A stretch of 64,000 nt of DNA, taken from Rhodococcus spelaei. GTDB taxonomy: Bacteria > Actinomycetota > Actinomycetes > Mycobacteriales > Mycobacteriaceae. Both the position numbers and the translations under genes were made by a program. The stretch is taken from NCBI RefSeq assembly GCF_006704125.1, contig NZ_VIGH01000007.1:186001-250000 (forward strand). Reading direction: 5' to 3'. Shown here in pieces: positions 16,145 to 24,265 of the stretch (within the stretch, counting starts at the first letter, position 1; each line of letters begins with the position of its first letter). The notes beneath the pieces were generated by a model. The model was given only the letters and a program-made list of their open reading frames with translations. It did not search any database and had not been told where the DNA came from.

Positions 16145-16999
16145 GCCTCGCGGCCGCGGCTGGCACTTCGGGCAGCTGTACGACGACCGGTTCATGAACT
16201 TCTCGCGGCGGATCGGGGCGCCGCAGCGCGGGCACGGCCGGTCCTCCTGTCCGTAGGCGGACAGCGCCCGGTCGAAGTACCCGGATTCGCCGTTGACGTT
16301 GACGTACAGCGCGTCGAAGGAGGTGCCGCCCTGCGCGAGCGCCTCCCCCATCACCTCGGTGACGGCGGCGAGCAGCTCACGCACCTGCGGTCGGGTCAAC
16401 CGGTCCGCGGGCCGGTTGCCGTGAATTCGGCTGCGCCACAACGCCTCGTCGGCGTAGATGTTACCGACCCCGGAAAGCACCGTCTGGTCGAGCAGCACCC
16501 GTTTGATCTCGCTGCCCTTGCCGCGAATCGCACCGACCACGGCCTCCGCGTCGAACGCGGGGTCGAGGGGGTCGCGGGCGATGTGCGCGACCGACTCCGG
16601 CAGCGCGGTCCCGTCGACGACCACGATCGGAGCGAGCGCCCAGCCGCCGAAGGTCCGCTGGTCGACGAACCGCAGCTGGGTGCCGGTGTCGAGTTCGGCG
16701 AGGATCCGAAGGTGCTTCTCGCGCACCGCTTCCGGCGGTTGGACCAGCATCTGTCCGCTCATCCCGAGGTGCACGACGACGGCCAGGTCGCCGGGCGAGA
16801 GCTCGAGCCAGAGGTACTTACCGCGCCGGCGGGCACCGGTCACGGACAGTCCGGCGAGCTGCGCAGCAAGGTCGGCGCCGCCGAGCAGATGCCTGCGCAC
16901 CGCGCGCGGGTGCAGCACCTCGACGGATTCGATCCGTGCGCCCACGACGTGTGCGTCGAGTCCGCGCCGGACCACCTCGACCTCGGGCAGCTCGGGCAC
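16103..16999 (-). CDS. mutM: Formamidopyrimidine-DNA glycosylase
   Basis: The 298-residue Fpg enzyme removes 8-oxoguanine and formamidopyrimidines and nicks the abasic site. Catalytic P2 and E3 are present ([10 protein letters not shown]), with the conserved Lys in [11 protein letters not shown] (K61), the helix-two-turn-helix block [20 protein letters not shown], and a zinc finger with CPRCG and CPKC. After the finger an unusual tail ([17 protein letters not shown]) ends inside the palindromic repeat at 16086-16144. The ATG is 5 nt after the rnc stop, placing it in the DUF177-rpmF-rnc-mutM run. Confidence 0.96.
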   Translation of the reverse strand: MPELPEVEVVRRGLDAHVVGARIESVEVLHPRAVRRHLLGGADLAAQLAGLSVTGARRRGKYLWLELSPGDLAVVVHLGMSGQMLVQPPEAVREKHLRILAELDTGTQLRFVDQRTFGGWALAPIVVVDGTALPESVAHIARDPLDPAFDAEAVVGAIRGKGSEIKRVLLDQTVLSGVGNIYADEALWRSRIHGNRPADRLTRPQVRELLAAVTEVMGEALAQGGTSFDALYVNVNGESGYFDRALSAYGQEDRPCPRCGAPIRREKFMNRSSYSCPKCQPRPRGGSAARARVSPPLG

Positions 17000-17004
17000 T
17001 TCCG

Positions 17005-17754
17005 TCAGCCGACCTGGTCGGAGTTGCCCTCCGAGAGCGACTTCCAGGCGGTGCTCGCGGCCTTCTGCTCGGCTTCCTTCTTCGACCGTCCGATGCCGAC
17101 GCCGAGCGGGTTGCCCGCGACGACCACGGTCGCGGTGAACTCCTTGTCGTGATCGGGTCCGGTCGCGCTGATCTCGTACGAGGGCACGCCGTCGCCGCGC
17201 TCGGCGGTCAGTTCCTGCAAGCTGGTCTTCCAGTCGAGGCCGGCACCGAGCTTCGGGGCCCGCTCGAGCAACCCGGCGAACAGCGTCCGCACGACGGTGC
17301 GCGCGGTGTCGATGCCGTGCTGCAGGTGCACCGCACCGAGCAGCGACTCCATACCGTCCGCGAGGATGCTCGGCTTGTCGCGTCCGCCGGTCATCTCCTC
17401 GCCCTTGCCGAGCAACAGGTGCGCACCGAGGCCACCCTCGCCGAGCTCGCGCGCCACCTCGGCCAGCGCGTGCATGTTGACGATGCTGGCCCTGATCTTC
17501 GCGAGCTCGCCCTCGGACTTGTCCGGGTGGGCGACGTAGAGCGTCTCGGTGATGGTCAAGCCCAGGACGGAGTCACCGAGGAACTCCAGTCGCTCGTTCG
17601 TCGGCAGTCCACCGTTCTCGTACGCGTACGAGCGGTGGGTCAAGGCCAACGTCAGGAGCGGTTCGTCCAGAACAACGCCAAGAGCGGCGAGGAGGGAACC
17701 GTGAGTCCCCTCCTCGCCGCCGGCGGGAGCTGTGTTGCTCGTACTGCTCGTCAC
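17005..17754 (-). CDS. rnc: Ribonuclease III
   Basis: The 249-residue protein has the RNase III signature [13 protein letters not shown] with its acidic metal ligands, a second acidic site in [13 protein letters not shown], and a C-terminal double-stranded RNA-binding domain ([22 protein letters not shown] region through [11 protein letters not shown]). It processes rRNA precursors and structured mRNA. GTG 17754 ([10 protein letters not shown]) is chosen because it is 7 nt after the rpmF stop and gives the usual length; the frame continues upstream through rpmF and is not coding there. Confidence 0.95.
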   Translation of the reverse strand: MTSSTSNTAPAGGEEGTHGSLLAALGVVLDEPLLTLALTHRSYAYENGGLPTNERLEFLGDSVLGLTITETLYVAHPDKSEGELAKIRASIVNMHALAEVARELGEGGLGAHLLLGKGEEMTGGRDKPSILADGMESLLGAVHLQHGIDTARTVVRTLFAGLLERAPKLGAGLDWKTSLQELTAERGDGVPSYEISATGPDHDKEFTATVVVAGNPLGVGIGRSKKEAEQKAASTAWKSLSEGNSDQVG

Positions 17755-17761
17755 TGCGCGA

Positions 17762-17944
17762 CTAGACCGCAGCGGTGACCTGACGACCCTTGTAGGTGCC
17801 GCAGGACGGGCACGCGATGTGGGGCAGCGTCTTCTCGCCGCAGCCACGGTTCGGGCAGGTGATGAGGGTGGGCGCAGTGGTCTTCCACTGGCTGCGCCGC
17901 GACCGGGTGTTGGATCGCGACATTCTGCGCTTGGGGACAGCCAC
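17762..17944 (-). CDS. rpmF: 50S ribosomal protein L32
   Basis: The 60-residue protein begins [20 protein letters not shown], the classic L32 N-terminus, and has a zinc ribbon with CPNRGC and [10 protein letters not shown]. It is the cysteine-containing (zinc) form. GTG 17944 is 2 nt after the DUF177 stop at 17947. DUF177-rpmF-rnc is a widely conserved bacterial order. Confidence 0.96.
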   Translation of the reverse strand: MAVPKRRMSRSNTRSRRSQWKTTAPTLITCPNRGCGEKTLPHIACPSCGTYKGRQVTAAV

Positions 17945-17946
17945 TT

Positions 17947-18576
17947 CTACTTCTCCTCGGCTTCGGTGTTCACACGACTCTTGCTGGACTGGGATGCTGC
18001 AGTATCGACGTCGAGACCGGCGTCCAATTTCCCCGCGAGGGCAGCCCAACGAGGATCCAGTATCTCATGTCCATGCCCTGATTCTGCAATCGCCAGGCGA
18101 ACCCCACATTCGGGGCACAGTCCCTGGCAGTCTTCGCTGCACAACGGCTGCAGCGGAAGTTCGAGCCCGGCGGCGTCGACGATCACCGGTTCGAGGTCGA
18201 TCAGGTCGTCCTCGACTCGGTAGACCTCGTCTTCCTCGGTGGTCTCTTCGGTGACGCTGTCCGGGTATGCGAACAGTTCGGTGAGGTGGAGATCGAACTC
18301 ACCCTCGAACGGTTCGAGGCACCGCGAGCACTCGCCCTTGGTCTCGGCGTGGACGGTGCCGGTGACCAGCACGCCCTCGGAAACCGATTCCAAGCGCAGG
18401 TCCAGGTCGACGTCGGCGCCTTCGGGAACCCAGATCAGGTCCAGGCCGATGCGCGACGGCGACGTCACGGTGCGGGTGACGGTTGCCATGGATCCGGGCC
18501 GACGGCCGAGACTGCGGGTGTCCAGCACGAAGCCACCGACCTTCGGACGGTGGGAGGCGGAACTGTGGGAGGACAC
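17947..18576 (-). CDS. DUF177 (YceD-like) protein
   Basis: This 209-residue protein has the YceD/DUF177 blocks: [14 protein letters not shown] near the start, [13 protein letters not shown] with a CxxC, an acidic middle ([21 protein letters not shown]), and the C-terminal [14 protein letters not shown] cysteine cluster. The family is always encoded before rpmF and is thought to act in 23S rRNA or ribosome maturation. GTG 18576 is the first plausible start. It corresponds to M. tuberculosis Rv2926c by position. Confidence 0.9.
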   Translation of the reverse strand: MSSHSSASHRPKVGGFVLDTRSLGRRPGSMATVTRTVTSPSRIGLDLIWVPEGADVDLDLRLESVSEGVLVTGTVHAETKGECSRCLEPFEGEFDLHLTELFAYPDSVTEETTEEDEVYRVEDDLIDLEPVIVDAAGLELPLQPLCSEDCQGLCPECGVRLAIAESGHGHEILDPRWAALAGKLDAGLDVDTAASQSSKSRVNTEAEEK

Positions 18577-18679
18577 GCGAATACTCTTTCGTCAGGTAAC
18601 CAAGCGGACTGGGCAACCACCCCAGGGTACGCGATACCTGCGGGTTCACGAAATCCGTCAGCGGCGACGCCCCCAGGTC

Positions 18680-19444
18680 TCAGCGGCGACGTTCGGACCG
18701 TCGATCCTCCGGCTCGTCGTAGGTCGGCACGCCCGAGCCGGTCCGAAGTTGCTGACGGCCGCGGCCGACCGACCGGACGGTCCCGGTGAGGAACTCCTCG
18801 AACTCGGCGAGCTTGTTGTCGACGTAGAGGTCGCAGTCCCCGCGCAGCCGATCCGACTCGGCGTGCGCGGCGTCGATCACCCGCGAGGACTCCGCGTGCG
18901 CGGCCTGCACCACCTCGGTCTGCGAGACCAGGCGGTCCTGCTCCGCCTGCCCCTCGGCGATCGACCGCTCGTGCGCGGCCCGGCCGGACTCGATCATGCG
19001 GTCGGCCTCGGCCGCCGCCCTGCCGGTGACGTCGTCGTACTGGTTGCGCGCATCCGCGATGGTGCGCTCCGCCTCGTCCTGCGCATCGGCGACGAGCTGA
19101 TCCGCGTGTGCCTGTGCCTCCGAGACCATCCGGTCGGCCTTGTCCTTGGCGTCGGCGAGGATCCGGTCGGCGTCGGCGCGCGAACTGGAGAGCGTCTCGT
19201 CGGCCTCCGCGTTGGCGCTCGACACCGTCTGGTCTGCCTGTGTGCGCGCGTCGCCGACCAGCTTGTCGCGGTGGTCGAGCACGTCCTGCGCGTCGTCGAG
19301 CTCACCGGGGATCGCGTCACGGACGTCGTCGAGCAGCTCCAGCACGTCGCCGCGCGGCACCACGCAGCCGGCGGTCATCGGGACACCGCGAGCCTCTTCC
19401 ACGATCGCGACGAGCTCGTCGAGCGCCTCGAATACCCGGTACAC
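18680..19444 (-). CDS. sepIVA: SepIVA-like DivIVA-domain coiled-coil protein
   Basis: The 254-residue protein is nearly all charged heptad-like coiled coil, rich in ADA/AEAD repeats (about 70-200). The N-terminus is YRVFEALDELVAIVEEARGV and the C-terminus has LYVDNKLAEFEEFL. It matches the mycobacterial Rv2927c/MSMEG_2416 protein, a septum and polar-growth regulator, by order and by N- and C-terminal blocks. GTG 19444 is chosen because it aligns with that homologue; ATG 19456 would add four residues. The next gene upstream is coaD, whereas in M. tuberculosis the PDIM lipid locus lies between them. Confidence 0.85.
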   Translation of the reverse strand: MYRVFEALDELVAIVEEARGVPMTAGCVVPRGDVLELLDDVRDAIPGELDDAQDVLDHRDKLVGDARTQADQTVSSANAEADETLSSSRADADRILADAKDKADRMVSEAQAHADQLVADAQDEAERTIADARNQYDDVTGRAAAEADRMIESGRAAHERSIAEGQAEQDRLVSQTEVVQAAHAESSRVIDAAHAESDRLRGDCDLYVDNKLAEFEEFLTGTVRSVGRGRQQLRTGSGVPTYDEPEDRRSERRR

Positions 19445-19535
19445 GCCACACCCCATTCGTCGTCGACGGCTTACCTGCACCAGTCTGCCTGCCGACGCGC
19501 TCGTGGACGCCTCGCCACGCCCGGTGTGTCGGGAC

Positions 19536-20024
19536 CTACTGCGCGCGACGCTCCTCGATGCGCGCCAGCAGCTGTGCGTGCACCTTCGCGGGCAGCATGT
19601 CGGCCACGTCGCCGCCGAAGGTCGCGACCTCCTTGACCAACGAACTCGACAGGTAGCTGTACCGCGGGTTCGTCGCGACGAACAGCGTGTCGACCCCGGT
19701 CAGCTTGTGGTTCATCTGCGCCATCTGCAGTTCGTAGTCGAAGTCGTTGGCGCCGCGCAGGCCCTTCACGATCGCGGTGGCGCCGTTGGCCTGCGCGTAG
19801 TCGACCAGCAGTCCGTGCCAGGAGTCGACGCGCACGTTCGACAGGTCCGAGGTGGCCTCGCGCATCATGGCGATCCGCTCGTCGACGGTGAACATGCCCT
19901 GCTTGCTCTTGTTGACCATCACCGTGACGATGACTTCGTCGAATTGTGCCGCGACACGGCCGATCACGTCGAGATGACCGTTGGTGACGGGATCGAAGGA
20001 CCCGGGGCAGACCGCACTGCTCAT
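19536..20024 (-). CDS. coaD: Phosphopantetheine adenylyltransferase
   Basis: The 162-residue enzyme has [14 protein letters not shown] (nucleotidyltransferase T/HxGH motif) at the N-terminus and [20 protein letters not shown] near the C-terminus. It transfers AMP to 4'-phosphopantetheine in coenzyme A synthesis. ATG 20024 overlaps the rsmD stop as ATGA, so translation is probably coupled. Confidence 0.96.
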   Translation of the reverse strand: MSSAVCPGSFDPVTNGHLDVIGRVAAQFDEVIVTVMVNKSKQGMFTVDERIAMMREATSDLSNVRVDSWHGLLVDYAQANGATAIVKGLRGANDFDYELQMAQMNHKLTGVDTLFVATNPRYSYLSSSLVKEVATFGGDVADMLPAKVHAQLLARIEERRAQ

Positions 20025-20584
20025 GACTGCAGACCGTAACAGGCGATCTCGACCCGAGTGTCGCCGTACTTGCGGACCCGCTCGACCACCAGTCCGGCCG
20101 GCCACACGGTGTCCGCGGAGCGGGACGCACGCTCGACCACCACCATCGAGCCCTCCCCGATCCAGCCGCCTCCGGCGAGCGCGGCGAGCACCGAACCGAG
20201 CTCCTCCTCCCCCAGCGCGTACGGCGGGTCGAGGAACACGATGTCGTACTCGCGGTCGGGCGCACCGGCGACCACCGCGGCCACCGGCGCCGTCCGCACC
20301 AACGCGCCCGGCAGCCCGACGGTGGCGACGTTCTCCCGCACCACCGCCGCGGCCTTGGCGTTCGACTCGACCAGCACGACGTGCTCGGCCCCACGCGAAA
20401 GGGCTTCCAGCCCAAGGGCTCCCGACCCCGCATAGAGGTCGAGCACGGCCGCGCCGTCGAGTTCGACGCGCGCGTCGAGGGCGCTGAACAACGCCTCCCG
20501 GACCCGCTCGGAAGTCGGCCGGGTGCCCGCGGCGGGCACCCGGAGCCGGCGCCCACCTGCGGCGCCGGCCACGATCCGGGTCAC
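20021..20584 (-). CDS. rsmD: 16S rRNA (guanine966-N2)-methyltransferase
   Basis: The protein is about 187 residues from GTG 20584 ([14 protein letters not shown]), the start that aligns with family members; GTG 20605 would add seven residues and sits 4 nt after pyc. It shows [13 protein letters not shown], the SAM-binding [19 protein letters not shown], and the catalytic DPPY motif (FLDPPYALG). It methylates G966 of 16S rRNA. Its stop overlaps coaD. Confidence 0.92.
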   Translation of the reverse strand: MTRIVAGAAGGRRLRVPAAGTRPTSERVREALFSALDARVELDGAAVLDLYAGSGALGLEALSRGAEHVVLVESNAKAAAVVRENVATVGLPGALVRTAPVAAVVAGAPDREYDIVFLDPPYALGEEELGSVLAALAGGGWIGEGSMVVVERASRSADTVWPAGLVVERVRKYGDTRVEIACYGLQS

Positions 20585-20609
20585 CTCGCGGCCCCGGCCA
20601 CGCACGATG

Positions 20610-23600
20610 TCACTGCGGGCCGTCCTCCTCTGCCGCGACGACGGAGATGACCGCGAGCAGGTCCCCGCCCTCGACCTGCTGGACCGGCCCGATCGCGAGG
20701 CGGGTGACGATGCCGCCGCGGCTCGCGGTGATCGCGGCCTCCATCTTCATCGCCTCGATGGTGGCGACGGTGTCGCCCGCCGCGACCTTCTGGCCCTCGG
20801 CGACGACCAGGGTGACGACGCCGGCGAACGGGGCGGGCACGTGGCCGGGATTGCCGCGGTCCGCCTTCTCCGCGACCGGAACCTCACTGGAGATCGAACG
20901 GTCCCGCACCGACACCGGCCGCAGCTGGCCGTTGAGGATGCACATCACCGTGCGCATGCCGCGCTCGTCCGCCTCCGAGATCGCCTCGAGCCCGATGAGC
21001 AGTTCGACGCCGGGCGCGAGCTCGACCCGGTGCTCCTCGCCGCGGCGCAAGCCGTAGAAGAACTGATTGGCCGACAGCCGCGAGGTGTCCCCGTACTTGT
21101 CGCGATGCTCGAGGAATTCCTTTGTCGGACCGGGGAACAGGAGCCGGTTGAGGGTGTCCTGCCGCTCCTTCGAGGAGCCTGCCAACCCGGCCTCGTCGGC
21201 CGCCGTCAGCTCCGCCTCGGGCTTCGCCTCGCCGCGACCCTCCAGCGCCTTGCTGCGGAAGGGTTCCGGCCAGCCACCGGGCGGGGTACCGAGCTCACCA
21301 CGCAGGAACCCGATCACCGACTCCGGGAGGTCGAACCGGGACGGGTCCGCGGCGAACTCGTCCGTCGACACACCCGCGCCGACCAGGTGCAGCGCCAGGT
21401 CGCCGACGACCTTCGAGGACGGCGTGACCTTCACGAGCCTGCCGAGCATCCGGTCCGCGGCCGCGTACTTGGCCTCGACCTCCTCGAACTGGTCGCCGAG
21501 ACCGAGCGCGATGGCCTGCTGACGCAGGTTCGACAGCTGGCCGCCGGGGATCTCGTGCGTGTACACCCGGCCGGTCGGGGCGGGCAGGCCGGACTCGAAC
21601 GGCGCGTACACCTTTCGCAGCGCCTCCCAGTACGGCTCGAGGTCGCACACTGCCGCGAGGTCGATGCCGGTGTCGTACGGACTGTGCGCCGCGGCGGCGA
21701 CGATCGCCGAGAGCGCCGGCTGACTGGTGGTGCCCGCGAGCGGGGCCGCAGCCCCGTCGACGGCGTCGGCGCCGGCGTGCCAGGCGGCCAGGTAGGTCGC
21801 CAGCTGTCCGCCCGGGGTGTCGTGGGTGTGCACGTGCACCGGCAGGTCGAAGTTGCTGCGCAGCGCGGACACCAGTGTGGCGGCCGCCGGCGCGCGCAGC
21901 AGTCCCGCCATGTCCTTGATCGCGAGCACGTGCGCGCCCGCCTCGACGATCTGCTCGGCCAGCTTGAGGTAGTAGTCGAGGGTGTAGATGTTCTCGTTCG
22001 GGTTCGACAGGTCTCCGGTGTACGACAGCGCGACCTCCGCGACGGTCGTGCCGGTCTCGCGGACCGCGTCGATCGCGGGCCGCATCTGGTCGACGTTGTT
22101 GAGCGCGTCGAAGATCCGGAAGATGTCGACGCCGGTCGCGGCGGCCTCGTGGACGAAGGCGCGGGTCACGGCCTCCGGGTACGGGGTGTAGCCGACGGTG
22201 TTGCGTCCGCGCAGCAGCATCTGCAGGCAGATGTTCGGCACCGCCTCGCGCAGCGCAGCGAGACGCTCCCAGGGGCTCTCGTGCAGGAAGCGAAGCGCCA
22301 CATCGTAAGTCGCGCCGCCCCAGGCCTCGATCGAGAGCAGTTCCGGCGTCATCCGGGCGACGTGCCCGGCGACCGCAAGCAGGCCACCGGTGCGCACCCG
22401 GGTCGCGAGCAACGACTGGTGCGCGTCGCGGAAGGTGGTGTCGGTGACGGCGAGGGCCTTCTGCTCGCGCAGGGCGCGCGCGAAGCCCTCCGGCCCCAGC
22501 TCGACCAGGCGCTGCTTGGAGCCGGCGGGCGGGGCCGCCTTGAGGTCGATGGCAGGCAGCTTGTCGCGCGGGTAGACCGTCGACGGCCGCTCCCCGTGCG
22601 GCTTGTTGACGGTCACGTCGGCCAGATAGGTCAGGATCTTGGTGCCACGGTCCGCCGATGCCCGCGAGGTGAGCAACTGCGGCCGCTCCTCGATGAACGA
22701 GGTGGTGACGCGGCCCTCGCGGAAGTCGGGGTCGTCGAGCACCGCCTGCAGGAACGGAATGTTCGTCGCCACACCGCGGATGCGGAACTCGGTGACCGCG
22801 CGGCGGGCGCGCGCGACCGCGGCGGGCAGGTCGCGGCCACGACAGGTGAGCTTGACGAGCATGGAGTCGAAGTAGGCGCCGACCTCGGCGCCCAGGTTCG
22901 CGCCGCCGTCGAGTCGCACGCCCGCACCACCGGGGGTGCGGTAGGCGGTGATCCGCCCGGTGTCGGGGCGGAATCCGTTGGCCGGGTCCTCGGTGGTGAT
23001 GCGCAGCTGCAGGGCGGCTCCGCGGAGTTTGATCGAATCCTGGCTCAGGCCGAGCTGTTCCAGCGACTCACCGGAGGCGATGCGGAGCTGCGCCTGCACG
23101 AGGTCGACGTCGGTGACCTCCTCGGTCACGGTGTGCTCGACCTGGATTCGCGGGTTCATCTCGATGAAGACGTGGTTGCCGCGCTTGTCGAGCAGGAACT
23201 CGACGGTGCCTGCGCAGCTGTAGTTGATCTGCTTGGCGAACGCGACGGCGTCCGCACAGATCCGGGCCCGCAGCTCCTCGGGCAGGTTCGGAGCGGGCGC
23301 GAGCTCGATCACCTTCTGGTGCCGGCGCTGCACACTGCAGTCGCGCTCGAACAGGTGGATGACGTTGCCCTGGCCGTCGGCGAGGATCTGCACCTCGATG
23401 TGGCGGGGGTCGATCACCGCCTGCTCGAGGAAGACGGTGGCGTCGCCGAAGGCGGACTCGGCCTCGCGCGCGGCCGCCTCGATCGCCTCGCGCAGCTGGG
23501 CGCGCTCGGCCACCCGGCGCATGCCGCGTCCGCCACCGCCCGCGACGGCCTTGACGAAGATCGGGAACTCCATCGTCTCGGCGGCCGCCAGCAGCTCGTC

Positions 23601-24023
23601 CACGTCGGCGGACGGTTCGGAGGACGCCAGCACCGGCAGGCCCGCGGCCTTCGCCGCGGCGATCGCGCGCGCCTTGTTACCGGTGAGCTCGAGCACCTCG
23701 GCAGACGGTCCGACGAAGGTGATGCCCTCGGCGGCGCAGGCCGCGGCGAGGTCGGGGTTCTCGGAGAGGAAACCGTAGCCCGGGTAGACGGCGTCCGCCC
23801 CCGCCTTCTTCGCCGCCGCCACGATCTCGGCGATGGAGAGGTAGGCGCGCACGGGATGACCCTGCTCGCCGATCTGGTAACTCTCGTCGGCCTTCAGACG
23901 GTGGACCGAGTTGCGGTCCTCGTAGGGAAAGACGGCAACGGTGCCCGCGCCCAGCTCGTAGGAGGCGCGGAATGCCCGGATCGCGATTTCGCCGCGATTG
24001 GCAACCAAGACTTTTGAGAACAT
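20610..24023 (-). CDS. pyc: Pyruvate carboxylase
   Basis: The 1137-residue multidomain enzyme fixes bicarbonate onto pyruvate to make oxaloacetate, refilling the TCA cycle. Domains in order: biotin carboxylase (about 1-450; VLVANRGEIAIRAFRA, ATP-grasp loop KAVAGGGGRGMRRV, IEMNPRIQVEHTVTEEVT), carboxyltransferase (about 520-850; TTFRDAHQSLLATRVRT, HVHTHDTPGGQL), and a C-terminal biotinyl domain with the biotinylated Lys in EAMKMEA (K1093). The start is ATG 24023 with no clear ribosome site. A short unit on the same strand may be rsmD-coaD-sepIVA behind it. Confidence 0.97.
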   Translation of the reverse strand: MFSKVLVANRGEIAIRAFRASYELGAGTVAVFPYEDRNSVHRLKADESYQIGEQGHPVRAYLSIAEIVAAAKKAGADAVYPGYGFLSENPDLAAACAAEGITFVGPSAEVLELTGNKARAIAAAKAAGLPVLASSEPSADVDELLAAAETMEFPIFVKAVAGGGGRGMRRVAERAQLREAIEAAAREAESAFGDATVFLEQAVIDPRHIEVQILADGQGNVIHLFERDCSVQRRHQKVIELAPAPNLPEELRARICADAVAFAKQINYSCAGTVEFLLDKRGNHVFIEMNPRIQVEHTVTEEVTDVDLVQAQLRIASGESLEQLGLSQDSIKLRGAALQLRITTEDPANGFRPDTGRITAYRTPGGAGVRLDGGANLGAEVGAYFDSMLVKLTCRGRDLPAAVARARRAVTEFRIRGVATNIPFLQAVLDDPDFREGRVTTSFIEERPQLLTSRASADRGTKILTYLADVTVNKPHGERPSTVYPRDKLPAIDLKAAPPAGSKQRLVELGPEGFARALREQKALAVTDTTFRDAHQSLLATRVRTGGLLAVAGHVARMTPELLSIEAWGGATYDVALRFLHESPWERLAALREAVPNICLQMLLRGRNTVGYTPYPEAVTRAFVHEAAATGVDIFRIFDALNNVDQMRPAIDAVRETGTTVAEVALSYTGDLSNPNENIYTLDYYLKLAEQIVEAGAHVLAIKDMAGLLRAPAAATLVSALRSNFDLPVHVHTHDTPGGQLATYLAAWHAGADAVDGAAAPLAGTTSQPALSAIVAAAAHSPYDTGIDLAAVCDLEPYWEALRKVYAPFESGLPAPTGRVYTHEIPGGQLSNLRQQAIALGLGDQFEEVEAKYAAADRMLGRLVKVTPSSKVVGDLALHLVGAGVSTDEFAADPSRFDLPESVIGFLRGELGTPPGGWPEPFRSKALEGRGEAKPEAELTAADEAGLAGSSKERQDTLNRLLFPGPTKEFLEHRDKYGDTSRLSANQFFYGLRRGEEHRVELAPGVELLIGLEAISEADERGMRTVMCILNGQLRPVSVRDRSISSEVPVAEKADRGNPGHVPAPFAGVVTLVVAEGQKVAAGDTVATIEAMKMEAAITASRGGIVTRLAIGPVQQVEGGDLLAVISVVAAEEDGPQ

Positions 24024-24174
24024 CGCTGAAAATTACCCCTGCGTTCGTCACGATCGCGGCGTGGCGTTCCACCATCCGGGAATCTCCCGCACAATTGGCC
24101 ACCTGTAACGATGCAGTACGCTACCGGCAGGCACCTCACAGAGTCACGACACCCCCTGTGAACTGCGGTTTCAG

Positions 24175-24264
24175 CTACTTTCCGCGATCGAGCCGACGGT
24201 CGGATCCGGCTCGCCGCGCCACTGCCGGCAGTTCGTCGCGGTACGCGAACAGGTCGTCGGTCAT
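24175..24264 (-). CDS. Small hypothetical ORF after recG
   Basis: A 29-codon ORF begins ATG 24264, 1 nt after the recG stop, and encodes MTDDLFAYRDELPAVARRAG then a basic tail ending DRGK. The tight spacing favours translational coupling, but nothing in the sequence is recognised. M. tuberculosis has several extra genes between recG and the pyruvate carboxylase gene, so this may be a relic of a longer gene. The remaining 24024-24174 interval should hold the pyc promoter; I see no clear elements. Confidence 0.3.
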   Translation of the reverse strand: MTDDLFAYRDELPAVARRAGSDRRLDRGK

Positions 24265-24265
24265 G

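Noticed and set aside
20523-24017. Open frame of over 1100 codons antisense to pyc
   Set aside because: It is His/Arg/Gly/Val-rich with no recognisable domain, and mirrors the GC-rich third positions of pyc on the other strand. pyc has complete domains.
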